Shown here piece by piece: positions 18,582 through 28,300 of a DNA stretch of 64,000 nt; positions within the stretch are counted from its first letter, which is position 1; each line of letters starts with the position of its first letter. The DNA comes from Naumovozyma dairenensis CBS 421. Taxonomy: Eukaryota > Ascomycota > Saccharomycetes > Saccharomycetales > Saccharomycetaceae. The notes beneath the pieces are model-generated. The model saw only the letters and a program-made list of their open reading frames with translations. It had not been told where the DNA came from and searched no databases. Location: positions 310,001 to 374,000 of the forward strand of contig NC_016482.1 in the NCBI RefSeq assembly GCF_000227115.2, read 5' to 3'. A program made the position numbers and the translations under genes.

Positions 18582-19916
18582 TTATGGATATCGACATATA
18601 CTGGATACATCTAAAGTGGATCCTAATATATTACTTCTATAAACGTTATCTACTAGTCGGTGAAGAATCAGAGCGTCCATTAAAGTTGGGAATCCTTCAA
18701 ATTCAAATCCTTGCATAATGAATTGAGTTGGTAAATGAGGTATTTGTTTTGTATTAAAATGGAAATCTGCAATCGATTGATAAAGTCGGAAAATATTACC
18801 ATTTACTGCATTATAATTTCTTAAATGATAAACTTCCATTATTTCTTTACCTGCGTCGTACCCATTAGGTCCATTATTGTTATTATTAGTAGAGTCATTG
18901 CCATTACTGTTATTATTATTGGTTACAGGATAATCATTGGCCCTTATACCACTATAATATAATACAAGGTTGGACATTTCTGCAAATCCGGCATCACCTT
19001 CTAATTTCAAATCACCTTTCGTTCCATGAATATCAATAACTAAATTTTTAGTAAATTTCTTTGTCGGTTTCCCACCTTTAAAACTACATGAAACAGGTAC
19101 ATTCCCGTTTAATAAAGTTCCTTGGAATAAAAGATGATCTGGAACAGTCTTTGAAACTCTTTGACCCGTCCTATTCCCATGTTCATCTATAACATCTTGT
19201 TCTGGTATATTATTGAAAACCATTGAATTGATTCTTGAAAAATATGATCCTGTCATATATTGTAAAAGATCAATAGTATGACCGAACGCTGTTGTGACTA
19301 AATCAACACCTTTCCCCAGCTCATAAATATATGATGGAGATTTTTGTAATCTTTCATAACCATACCAACCACCATTGCCTGCAATCTCAATGGAATTAAT
19401 ATCACCAATATAACCTTCATGAATTAATTCTTTAGCGCGTAAAATATATGGTGATTTTCTACCTTGTAATGATATGATTGTTTGTAAGCCTCTTTCAGCA
19501 GCCATCTTATAAATTGTTTCAGCTTCTTGTACAGAACATGCTAATGCCCATTCCACAAATAAATATTTTAAATTTGGGTTCGTCTTCGAATACTCTAGTA
19601 ATGGGATTAATGTTTCAAAGTTTTTAGAAACTTGTATACTTAAGACAATCATATCAACATTAGCTGAAGATGCAAATGATTCTAAAGTAGAATATGCAGT
19701 AGCGTTACTCAATTTCAAAGTTCGTATAGTGGATAATGCTGTACCGATATCAGGATTATAAAGAGCTGTTATTTGGAATTGTGATGATAATTGTAGAATT
19801 GCAGGATAGTGTGTCTTGATTGCCCAACCTTTGAACGAGGACAAGCCAATAAACCCGACTCTTATGGGACCTGTATTGGGGACTGTCGATACAGATGATC
19901 TCTTATTATAATCCAT
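18582..19916 (-). CDS. GAL80: Galactose-regulon repressor Gal80
   Basis: Repressor that binds the Gal4 activation domain and is relieved by Gal3/galactose/ATP. It belongs to the Gfo/Idh/MocA oxidoreductase fold, with an N-terminal Rossmann domain (GPIRVGFIGLSSFKGWAIKT) and NAD binding but no known catalysis. The match is very strong over all 444 residues: MDYNKRSSVSTVPN, FVEWALACS, TIISLQGRKSPYILRAKELI, GGKPTKKFTKNLVIDIHGTK and HFNTKQIPHLPTQF. An Asn-rich insertion at about residues 330-350 explains the length over the S. cerevisiae 435. Upstream lie an exact Gal4 site and a Reb1 core, suggesting the conserved Gal4-Gal80 feedback. Position between AIM32 and SUR7 equals YML051W. Confidence 0.97.
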   Translation of the reverse strand: MDYNKRSSVSTVPNTGPIRVGFIGLSSFKGWAIKTHYPAILQLSSQFQITALYNPDIGTALSTIRTLKLSNATAYSTLESFASSANVDMIVLSIQVSKNFETLIPLLEYSKTNPNLKYLFVEWALACSVQEAETIYKMAAERGLQTIISLQGRKSPYILRAKELIHEGYIGDINSIEIAGNGGWYGYERLQKSPSYIYELGKGVDLVTTAFGHTIDLLQYMTGSYFSRINSMVFNNIPEQDVIDEHGNRTGQRVSKTVPDHLLFQGTLLNGNVPVSCSFKGGKPTKKFTKNLVIDIHGTKGDLKLEGDAGFAEMSNLVLYYSGIRANDYPVTNNNNSNGNDSTNNNNNGPNGYDAGKEIMEVYHLRNYNAVNGNIFRLYQSIADFHFNTKQIPHLPTQFIMQGFEFEGFPTLMDALILHRLVDNVYRSNILGSTLDVSSICRYP

Positions 19917-20006
19917 TTTGAATATATTAGCTAATATTTCTCTGAGTATCTTTATGAAGTGGATGATCCTTTACTACGTATTGTATTAGGGAGAAAATGA
20001 GTCTAT

Positions 20007-20013
20007 CGGGTAA
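20007..20013. promoter_or_regulatory. Reb1 core in GAL80 promoter
   Basis: CGGGTAA, the complement of TTACCCG, about 91 bp upstream of the GAL80 ATG. A plausible general-factor site near the core promoter; motif evidence only. Confidence 0.45.
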
Positions 20014-20378
20014 GGTTGAACGTTCGTAATGTCTGCATAAAAGGTGCACTTAGCGTAAACAAAGCCTTTGATTATGATGTGCTATGCTAGTTTTGACCTT
20101 TGCCCTTGGTATTAACCCTTGCTATCAAACTTTCTGATCTCGATCCAGTTGTTGTTGCACTACAATGAACAGTATAGTTTATGGAACGAATAGCCGGATA
20201 TTATGAGACAAAAATGGATTAACGTTGTTCCAGATAATCCAGAATTAATCCTTAGCATCATGTTAACCCTGACAAGAAGAGACAGAGACAAAGACAGAGT
20301 AGTTGACAAAAAAAAGAGACACTGTTGTTTCGAGTGAAGGTGACAAGTTTCTGGAAGATTTTTCAACGTTTGCTTATT

Positions 20379-20395
20379 CGGCAGACAATGGACCG
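20379..20395. promoter_or_regulatory. Gal4 binding site (CGG-N11-CCG)
   Basis: CGG at 20379-20381 and CCG at 20393-20395 with exactly 11 bases between. It lies 463 bp upstream of the GAL80 ATG. S. cerevisiae GAL80 is itself Gal4-induced through one such site, though much nearer the gene. SUR7, whose stop is at 20831, reads toward this region, so GAL80 is the only promoter it can serve. Confidence 0.75.
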
Positions 20396-20830
20396 AACTT
20401 AGAAGCGTTTCTTGTTCGGACAATATGCCCCAGACTGTCCGACACAGGCGAGACGTGGGGGGAAGAAACAATTATCCAAACACTATATAAATATGAAATT
20501 TTGAAAGTTTTATTTGCTATTAGGGTCCCTCTATCTGTAAAATACATACAAATTATATTATAGATATTATAAGATTTGTGCTTTGCCTGTATCTTTTCGA
20601 GCAACTGTAAATTGAAAAAAAATAGATTAGTTTTTCTTATAGAATAAATGAAATTTGAAGATATATTAAAAAATTAAAATATGAGGTATCGTTTTAAGGG
20701 TATATGGGCTTTGATGAAAGTCTAAAATATGATTATTGGAATAAATTGCCTTTGGCTCCTTCTTTTTTTAATTTTTTATGTGAAAAATTAAAATACAAAC
20801 TTTTGTAGATGCATCCTATTTTGTTTTCGG

Positions 20831-21763
20831 TTACAAAGAATCATCGTCATTCAGGTGTTGAGTTCTTCTAATTTTGAAAAAATTAATACCTTTGTGTGTG
20901 GTTTCTTGTGGTGGAGGAACAAATGAAGAAGCATTATTATTTGTAATTGTAGCATTAATATTAGGATTCGGTGTGAACGCATAAGGATCTGCTGCAGTTG
21001 AAGTCGGAATCGGAGAATTCAAAGTTCGGTCCACCATTGGATCCTTTTTACGATGGAAAAATCCACGATGTTTATTGTGACGATGTTCTAGATGAGGTGT
21101 CGAACTAAAGGTGGCATTGTATTCATTAGTTGTGAACCAATAGGTCGTTAGTCCTAATTCTAGAAAACATAAAGTAACACTTGCCCACGCTATCCCCATT
21201 AAGGAAGCCCCCACTGAGGCACTTCTGTCTGCATCATGGAAAGCATTTCTTGCCATTACTGAAGCGGCTGTTTGTAATACGACAGATGTAATATTGAATA
21301 TGAAACCAAATATCATTAATATGAAGATAATCTTTAACATGATCGATGAACACCACGAAAAAATGTACAGTATAAATGTAATTCCGATAAAGGCAAGAGC
21401 AATCCAAAAGAAACAAAATGAAAATCTTGTTAAGTAATAAAATGCGTCTCTATTTGAAATGAACTTACTTGGAACATTGACCTTTGTATTAAAATTATCG
21501 ACGGGAGAAATCGGATAAGCAGGCGCTAAGTTCCCACTACAATGTGTAACGCCATCCAATCTCTCACATGCACCCCAGTATGTCCACCTGGTTAGATTTG
21601 GAGCATTGGGTATCCCACTTGTATCACCTTGAACCCAATAAAATCTATCTACAGGATAATGCCTTGTTGTCCCAGATATGATGATTAATATTAGAAGCAA
21701 TGTATTTCCTGCAAAAAATAATAGACCTAAAAGTCTTAATGTGATGGATAACGATCTTCGCAT
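20831..21763 (-). CDS. SUR7: Eisosome / MCC plasma-membrane protein Sur7
   Basis: Four-span claudin-like plasma-membrane protein marking the MCC/eisosome compartment. Matches S. cerevisiae Sur7 (YML052W): AGNTLLLILIIISGTTRHYP (first membrane span), HYPVDRFYWVQGDTSGIPNA, the extracellular WGACERL...C pair, SNLAPAYPISPVDNFNT, FYYLTRFSFCFFWIALAFI, and the tail KGINFFKIRRTQHL. The open frame extends to 21808, but that first codon is TTG. The first ATG is the complement of 21761-21763, giving 310 residues and an N-terminal tail of the same length as the S. cerevisiae protein. The C-terminal about 100 residues are cytosolic, with basic HRHNKHRGFFHRKK. Divergent from the YML053C homologue, as expected. 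Confidence 0.94.
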   Translation of the reverse strand: MRRSLSITLRLLGLLFFAGNTLLLILIIISGTTRHYPVDRFYWVQGDTSGIPNAPNLTRWTYWGACERLDGVTHCSGNLAPAYPISPVDNFNTKVNVPSKFISNRDAFYYLTRFSFCFFWIALAFIGITFILYIFSWCSSIMLKIIFILMIFGFIFNITSVVLQTAASVMARNAFHDADRSASVGASLMGIAWASVTLCFLELGLTTYWFTTNEYNATFSSTPHLEHRHNKHRGFFHRKKDPMVDRTLNSPIPTSTAADPYAFTPNPNINATITNNNASSFVPPPQETTHKGINFFKIRRTQHLNDDDSL

Positions 21764-22569
21764 TTTTTTTCTACGTTGTATTTGATCTTCTATTCCTTTC
21801 TCTTTCAATGAGTTTTTTTTATCCTTGTTTTTTTTCTTGCTGTTATAAACAACTGAAATTGGCTTATTGTTTTCTTAAAAGAGATGGCCAATAACAGTGT
21901 TGATAAAATTGGCTATTATAGGTTTTATATGAACCAATATAACAAACACAGTCGAACTGGGTTGTATGGTCTAAGCCTCGAGGGGTTCGAACAATGATTG
22001 AGATGAGATGAATATGCTAAGATTGGTTCGGAACTAACCTATTACGTAGAAAACTTTAATAATATTATATAATTTACGTATGTAGAGGAACCCCTCGTCC
22101 TCGAGAACTTCCTGTACATTGGGAAAAATGCAGGATTCCCAATGGGGCGCTGTGCAGATCGCCTATTGCCGTTTTCTACCATGTTTTTCTTTTTTTGTTC
22201 CTTGTTTTGATTTGGGAAGACCCAATTAGGAAATACAGGGAACCATTGGGCAAATGTATCCTTGAATACAACCACGGCTATATTTTCATTTCTACATCAT
22301 TAGTTACGAATTTTCGCGGCTCTTTTCTTTTCTTCGTGGAAAAAAAAAGTGGCATTCAAAATTTCAGTAAGAAGACATATAAGGTCGAGAATAAACAAAT
22401 ATACTTAAAACGCCATTGTTACTTCAATCATCAATTTGAAGTGCCAGTAAAAACACATCAGTACGTTAATAGTTGTTGTATTTTTATTATATACAGCAAT
22501 TAGATACCAAAGCAAATTGTTTTGCAACTTTTCATATATTCAAAGACAACACAGTAGAGATCATCGGAA
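21764..22569. other. SUR7-YML053C divergent promoter region
   Basis: An 806-bp divergent region. It contains a 9-bp inverted repeat GAGGGGTTC/GAACCCCTC with arms at 21980-21988 and 22088-22096, and CTCGAG next to each arm. The frame at 22195-22503 starts with TTG and has no recognisable domain. I found no tRNA despite a GGTTCGAA string at 21984. Confidence 0.45.
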
Positions 22570-23228
22570 ATGCTGTCACATTATAACTGTGAGACTACCG
22601 CGTTTAACAATACTAATAGCAATAATACCATGAAAAGAAGTGTCCAGCATTTTGAGTTGGATACATTCAAGCAGAGCTGTGTTAAGAGAGTTAGACGAGA
22701 AGTCTCATCACAGCAGTTTAGTAATATCAGGAATGTTACTAATGTTGATAAGACAGCCTCATTCCCATACCCAACCTCATCTACATTCACAATCCATCTC
22801 TAATACAGGAACAGCAACACAGTTATCACCAAAGTGGGCATCAATATCAATATAAAAATACCTTGATATCATCGCAGCAGAGGCCACCTACACCATCGAT
22901 CTGTACACACCAATACAATGATAACATACACGATTCTCCATATTCAGAAATAGAAGATTATATGATCAAAGGGTACTTCCAAGACATATCCTCTCCATCC
23001 ACCAATACGAAAATGGATGGGAACGAGCCATTACAATTATCATCACAATATAGTCTCTACGATGTAACTCCAGAAGAATCAGAAATGGAGGTGGATGTAG
23101 ACGCAAGTAGTTATTGTTCACCTTCTTCTTCAGTTTCTACCGCAATGAATATGGATCCTTATCCAGCTATGATGAATATCAATAACACTACCACCAATGC
23201 ATTTAACTTTATGAACCAACAACACTAA
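22570..23228 (+). pseudogene. YML053C homologue interrupted by a frameshift
   Basis: Homologue of the uncharacterised S. cerevisiae YML053C protein (about 212 residues, nucleus/cytoplasm, function unknown). Part 1 runs from the ATG at 22570 (MLSHYNCETTAFNN...HFELDTFKQS, then a basic VKRVRREV patch) and stops at 22801-22803. Part 2 is open in the -1 frame from 22752 to the stop at 23226-23228, with SEIEDYMIKGYFQDISSPS, the most conserved block, and an acidic Ser-rich tail. The two overlap by about 50 bp, so a single -1 shift (one base missing) joins them into about 219 residues. The middle is also open and polar in the third frame, so two +1 shifts are possible. Position beside SUR7 equals the YML053C position. 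Sequencing error, true pseudogenisation or recoding cannot be told apart here; all else about it looks coding. Confidence 0.75.
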
Positions 23229-23575
23229 ATATACAACGGAGACGGAAACAACATTGCATAGAATAATCAATCAATTTCCTTTTATTCTAGCTAAGAAATA
23301 ACAAAATCAAAGAAACGAGGGCATCTATTTATTTATTTATTTACTAACTTATTTTTCAAGAAGTAAAATTCATCTTTATACAAATACTTAACAAATAAGA
23401 ATTATAATAATACTAGTATAATAATATAATATCATGATAATAACAATAATTCTGTGCGTTGTACTACAAGTTATCAATAGCGTGATGAATTCTCTCAATA
23501 AACAAATAGCAAAGGAAAAAAAGGCTCGGCGGCAAAAAAAATTCATTTTTCCAAAATACAACAAGGAAAAAATTA
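23229..23575. other. YML053C-homologue 3' region
   Basis: AT-rich 3' flank with TTTATTTA repeats at 23325-23342. It also includes the run-off side of the tRNA-Tyr gene, with T-runs on the minus strand that could serve as the Pol III terminator (A-rich on this strand just before 23576). A GGCGGCAAA near-PACE motif lies at 23528-23536. No gene is seen. Confidence 0.45.
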
Positions 23576-23664
23576 TCTCCCGGGGGCGAGTCGAACGCCC
23601 GATCTCAAGATTTCGTGTCAATAAATTACAGTCTTGCGCCTTAAACCAACTTGGCTACCGAGAG
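23576..23664 (-). tRNA. tRNA-Tyr(GTA) with 14-nt intron
   Basis: Read on the minus strand, the 89-nt gene starts CTCTCGGTAG and ends GACTCGCCCCCGGGAGA. The seven-base-pair acceptor stem pairs CTCTCGG with CCGGGAG (one T-G pair), with discriminator A. The anticodon loop has GTA, followed after one base by a 14-nt intron TTTATTGACACGAA, the same place and length as introns of S. cerevisiae tRNA-Tyr. The T-loop/B box GTTCGACTC is intact. Its place beside CDC8 is that of SUP4 (tY(GUA)J2) in S. cerevisiae, so it is probably the orthologous locus. Open frames drawn across it are chance. Confidence 0.97.
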
Positions 23665-23854
23665 TTATATTCATGTTTTTGGAAATTAGGTACTCATTTG
23701 AATAGTTTTCCCTTTTTTTCAGCTCATATACTTTATTTCATCCTGATATTGTCAGTTACTATTAAAGAAAAAGATACCATTCATATAAAACCTCGAAGAC
23801 GTCAATAAATCAATTATGGAGAATCAGCAATATGTTGATTAAGAATCTTAACAA

Positions 23855-24508
23855 ATGGGTAGGGGTAAGTTGATCCTAGTTGAAGGTCTAGATAGAACTG
23901 GTAAAACAACTCAAACAACACTCTTGCTGAAAAAACTATCTTCACAAGATGCAAAATTAATTAAATTCCCAGATAGAACCACACCAATCGGAAAATTAAT
24001 TGATAACTATTTAACCGATAAAGAATTCCATCTACCTGACCAGGCTGTCCATTTATTATTCTCTGCTAATAGATGGGAAGTTGCTGATTCCATTAAACAA
24101 TTACTTTTAGAAGGAAAAATTGTCATCTTGGATCGTTATGTTTATTCCGGTATTGCCTATTCTGCAGCTAAGAACATACCAGGAATGGATTTAAAATGGT
24201 GCTTGCAACCAGATAAAGGTCTGTTGAAACCAGATTTAACTATCTTTTTAACGAACGATAATGATAACGATGATAAAAAGGGATTTGGTGAAGAACGATA
24301 TGAAAATGTTCAATTCCAAAAAGAAGTGAAAAATCAGTTTATTAAAGTATTTTCCGAATTAGATTCAATAGACAAAGAGTCAGAGACTTTGAAAATTGTT
24401 AATGTTACGAATAAATCAATCATTCAAGTTGAAGAGGAGATTTGGTCGTTTGTTCAACCGGTCGTCTTGAATGAGAATTGCCATAGTGATACATTCTCGT
24501 ATTTCTAA
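23855..24508 (+). CDS. CDC8: Thymidylate kinase Cdc8
   Basis: dTMP kinase: makes dTDP from dTMP with ATP, essential for DNA replication. The P-loop [10 protein letters not shown] is at residues 11-20. The DR(Y/H) motif [15 protein letters not shown] and the thymidine-binding LLFSANRWE are present, as are [17 protein letters not shown] and the conserved end (SDTFSYF). It is 217 residues, against 216 in S. cerevisiae Cdc8 (YJR057W). The ATG at 23855 starts [11 protein letters not shown] with no upstream in-frame extension. Between tRNA-Tyr and APS2, exactly as on S. cerevisiae chromosome X. No exact MCB box lies in the short upstream gap after the tRNA gene. Confidence 0.96.
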   Translation: MGRGKLILVEGLDRTGKTTQTTLLLKKLSSQDAKLIKFPDRTTPIGKLIDNYLTDKEFHLPDQAVHLLFSANRWEVADSIKQLLLEGKIVILDRYVYSGIAYSAAKNIPGMDLKWCLQPDKGLLKPDLTIFLTNDNDNDDKKGFGEERYENVQFQKEVKNQFIKVFSELDSIDKESETLKIVNVTNKSIIQVEEEIWSFVQPVVLNENCHSDTFSYF

Positions 24509-24600
24509 CCATATACTCTATATAATATATAGATCTCTATATTGTAAATATGTTCCATTCATGAGATGCATCGTGTATTAAAATGAATAAATATGAGATT

Positions 24601-25083
24601 TTATGCTAATCTATCTAATGTACCTAACTTTTCAAGTAACATATCTTTCGATACTTCTTGTATTTCACCACCGAGAAACACCTCGTCTAAGACCATGTAT
24701 GTCTTATAGAAGTTGAAAACAATATCCAGTTCACAAACATTACCAAAAAATGCATCCAATACTTCGACGACTAGATGGATATGTGACAAATAAATTGGCT
24801 CTTCATCCTGTAAATCAATACCCATGACAAAATATAGTCCTGCATATCGCCTGTAGACAAGTTTTGTTCGTTCAGAAAATTCGACGAAATTACTTTGATG
24901 CTTATGATCCCTCGCAGATATTAGTCTATATATTTGGGCAATCAAATCTTGTGGCAATAACTCATCGTTGTTGTTACTGCTACTTCCACCACTACCATTG
25001 CCATTACAGGCACACATATCATACCATCTCAATAACCGTACGACACCTTGTTTATTAAAGCATAGAATAAATTGAATGGCCAT
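24601..25083 (-). CDS. APS2: AP-2 clathrin adaptor small (sigma) subunit Aps2
   Basis: Sigma subunit of the AP-2 endocytic adaptor complex at the plasma membrane. Signature stretches are AIQFILCFNKQGVVRLLRWY, IAQIYRLISARDHKHQSNFV, TKLVYRRYAGLYFVMGIDL, HLVVEVLDAFFGNVCELDIV and GGEIQEVSKDMLLEKL. The frame opens at 25092 with GTG; the first ATG is the complement of 25081-25083, giving MAIQF, the family start. At 160 residues it is about 13 longer than S. cerevisiae Aps2 (YJR058C), because of a Gly/Ser/Asn insertion (about residues 25-40) in the first surface loop. Convergent with CDC8, 92 bp between stops. Confidence 0.95.
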   Translation of the reverse strand: MAIQFILCFNKQGVVRLLRWYDMCACNGNGSGGSSSNNNDELLPQDLIAQIYRLISARDHKHQSNFVEFSERTKLVYRRYAGLYFVMGIDLQDEEPIYLSHIHLVVEVLDAFFGNVCELDIVFNFYKTYMVLDEVFLGGEIQEVSKDMLLEKLGTLDRLA

Positions 25084-25387
25084 ATTAGTCACCTTCCCTA
25101 GTGAATATATAGCCCAGTAAAGTCCTTCCTTATTGTTCCTGTAGAATGTTTACTGTAACCTTACATCTGTCTCCTTTTGATACTCTTGAAGTTGAGAATC
25201 TACAAATACAAGCGGGCGTCGGCGCTAAGAAGTATTATAACGTGAGTTGTTTATTAAACCGTTTTAACTGGAATCCTAATAAGAAATGACAAGGCACAGT
25301 TATATAGACGTAGGGTAAAGAAGGGAATGGACTGGCAATTGGTACTAAATGACCTATAGAATCAAATAAAAACCAGCCTCGATAACA
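25084..25387. other. APS2-PEX1 divergent promoter region
   Basis: A 304-bp divergent promoter. It has a short GC-rich patch near 25211-25227 (GCGGGCGTCGGCGC). I see no known motif I would name and no gene. Confidence 0.4.
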
Positions 25388-28300
25388 ATGACAAGTTTAC
25401 AATTTGTACAATTGCAAATACATTGCTCGCCAAATATTAGAGGAAACTTTGTACGGTTGCCACCGGCAATATGTGATACCTTAGATTTAACGAACTTACC
25501 AATTCAATGCTTTAATGTCTGTTTGGAGCCTGGATCAGGTAGAAGTGATACCGATATTCAACAAAAGAAGATATATTTAGGTTGGGATGGTTTTACGTCG
25601 CAATCATCCAACTCCATTGAAATTAATAATATTGTTGCGAAAACTTACAATTTACAAGAAGATGAGTTCATCGACATTATAATAAGAAAGTTGGATGAAA
25701 ACCAAATTATTGAAGAAGCTCTTATAGAACCATGTACGAGTGATGATTGGGAAATTATTGAAAATAATGTGCCTTTTTTGCAAGATCAAATAATATACCA
25801 GACCAGAGTCATGACGCTTAATAGTGTCATTATATGTTATGTAGGTGATATCGTTGCTAAATTTCAAGTGAAGAAAATATCTCCTGAGAATCTAGATGTT
25901 GGAAAAATATCAGCTGGAACAATGATTATTGTTGAACCGAAGGAAAATGAAATTAGAAATCAACAATTTAAAAAGCAAAGTATGATTAACAATGATGGAG
26001 AACACGATATCATCATCAAACAAAAAATATTGAGATCACTTCAATGGAATATACAAGATGATTGTGCGCTAGAAGATGATATAGTGGTATGGATAGATCA
26101 GAATGACGACAAAATTCTCGATTGCAAGTACGCTTTTGTTTCTGTGTTACATAATAAATTAGAAATAATGAAAACGAAAGAAAAGCAGAAAAAACTTGAT
26201 TTTCATGATGACAGAAATGAAAAGCCTATGTCCTTCAATAAGAAAATTATTGTGAAAATTAAGAGATTTGAGAAAAGGAAACATACGATTATGAAAGATC
26301 ATATATTGTTATCAGATTCACTATGGTCTATCTTATCGCTAACCCCACAAAATGGTGTGAAACTTAAAGTTCAATTTGTTAAGAATAGGACAATTGTACA
26401 AAAGCATACATTTATGAATGAGAAAAGAATTAATATTTATCCTATCTTTAGTAGTAATTTATCAGCGAAACCGAATCCTGAATCCATTGCGAGAAATACC
26501 AAATTTTTAATGGAAAGATTGAAGGCCTCAACGTTAGGCAAACGAACTATATTTTGGGAATACAAACTTCTGATTGAATTGAATTTATCTAAAGGTACCA
26601 GTACATTTTTTGATTTCTCCAATGAACCAATAACTTCTAATTCATGGATCCTGTTGAATGAGAACTATAAGAAAGTACAACCTCCGCCCACTTTCCGAAA
26701 AGAATTGACAAACCTCAAAGTGCCTAAAATAGTTGGTATGGATAATACAATTGATGAAATAGTAAAATATTTAACGATACCTATTTTACCATCGCCCGGT
26801 ATTATAGTTGAAGGCCGCCAAGGTTCAGGGAAAACATCGTTACTTTTGAATATCTGGAAAACTCTTTCTAGTTCACCGTATCCATATTATGTTAAATATA
26901 TCGACTGCGAAACCATTACCGATGTTTTTAGTTTCGATAATATGAAGACAATGTTAAATGAATGTATATCGTCACTGTATTGGCATTATCCATCTATACT
27001 AATACTAGACAATGCAGACTATTTATTTACGGAGTCTCTGACTGATGAACAACAACAGGGGAAGATCAATAATAATAATTCGATATCGTCAAAACTAACT
27101 GCTAATTTAATTAATATTGTTGACAATATTTCGAATAAACGTCCGGAAGCAATTCGTGTAATTTTTGGCGTCAAAGACAAGAAAGCAATAAACACGTTGT
27201 TTTTTGACAAACATTTCATAGGTAAGACATGGACTTTATTACCACCAAATAGGGAGAAACGATTACTTTTATTGGAACACTTGTTTAAACTTCGAAACGA
27301 ATCGATGGGAGAAGATTTTAATATGAGTTTACATACTGATTTAAACCTTAATGATATGTCGTTGGAGATAGAAGGTTACTCTATATTAGATATAGAAAAA
27401 CTGATTGATAAGTTGTTCTACGAGGTCCAGATTTCAAGTAGAAATAATAATGAATCATCGACTGACTTATTAATTACTAACAATGCGTTTATAAAATGTC
27501 TTAAAGTCTTTGTGCCATCTTCATTACAAAATGTTAGTTTAACTAAGGATACTGGTGTTAGATGGTCAGATATTGGAGGATTAAAAAATGTTAAAAGATT
27601 ACTATTAGAGACTTTAGAATGGCCCACGAAATATTCACCCATTTTCAAGAGATGTCCCTTAAGATTAAGATCCGGTATCTTATTATATGGATATCCAGGT
27701 TGTGGTAAAACATTACTAGCTAGTGCCATCGCTCAACAGTGCGGATTAAATTTCATATCCGTGAAAGGCCCTGAAATATTGAATAAGTATATTGGTGCAA
27801 GTGAACAAAATGTTAGAGAGTTATTTGAAAGGGCACAATCTGTGCAGCCATGTATTTTATTTTTCGATGAGTTTGATTCTATAGCGCCTAAGAGAGGACA
27901 TGATTCAACGGGTGTTACTGATAGAGTAGTTAATCAATTATTAACACAGATGGACGGAGCAGAAGGATTAGAGGGAGTTTATATACTAGCCGCAACCAGT
28001 CGACCCGATTTGATTGATCCTGCATTATTAAGACCTGGAAGATTAGATAAAAGTGTCTTATGTAATATTCCGAATGAAGAAGATAGATATGATATTATGT
28101 GTTCGATAACGGGTGATGAAACAAGTAACAACGAACTTAAATTAAAAAATGATACGGATTTGAAAGCAGTTGTACAAGCAACAGTGGGATATTCGGGTGC
28201 TGATTTACAGGGGTTGTGTTACAATGCATATTTAAAAGCTGTTCATAGGTACTTGTCCCAGGAGTCGGAACCTTCGCAAATGAAAAAACGTATGAACAAG

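Larger units (their letters stand above)
19917..20830. other. GAL80 promoter / SUR7 downstream region
   Basis: Long 914-bp region between two co-directional genes. It holds the Reb1 core at 20007, the Gal4 site at 20379-20395, and a wider CGGACA...TGTCCG inverted pair at about 20417-20441 (CGG to CCG gap of 19, not a Gal4 spacing). Three overlapping open frames of 76-103 codons near 20160-20604 lie in different frames and strands and look like chance. Confidence 0.5.

Noticed and set aside
20417..20441. CGGACA...TGTCCG pair as a second Gal4 site
   Set aside because: The gap between CGG and CCG is 19 bases, not the 11 needed by Gal4.
20160..20604. Three overlapping frames of 76-103 codons between GAL80 and SUR7
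   Set aside because: Different strands and frames over the same bases, no domains, and S. cerevisiae has no gene there.
21764..21808. 15-residue N-terminal extension of SUR7
   Set aside because: The first codon is TTG; the next Met is an ATG and matches the family length.
22681..22808. Intron explaining the YML053C-homologue frame break
   Set aside because: A TACTAAT branch-like string exists at 22737, but no GTATGT-type 5' splice site lies upstream at a workable distance.
23434..23808. 124-codon forward frame upstream of CDC8
   Set aside because: It runs straight through the tRNA-Tyr gene on the opposite strand and has no family resemblance.
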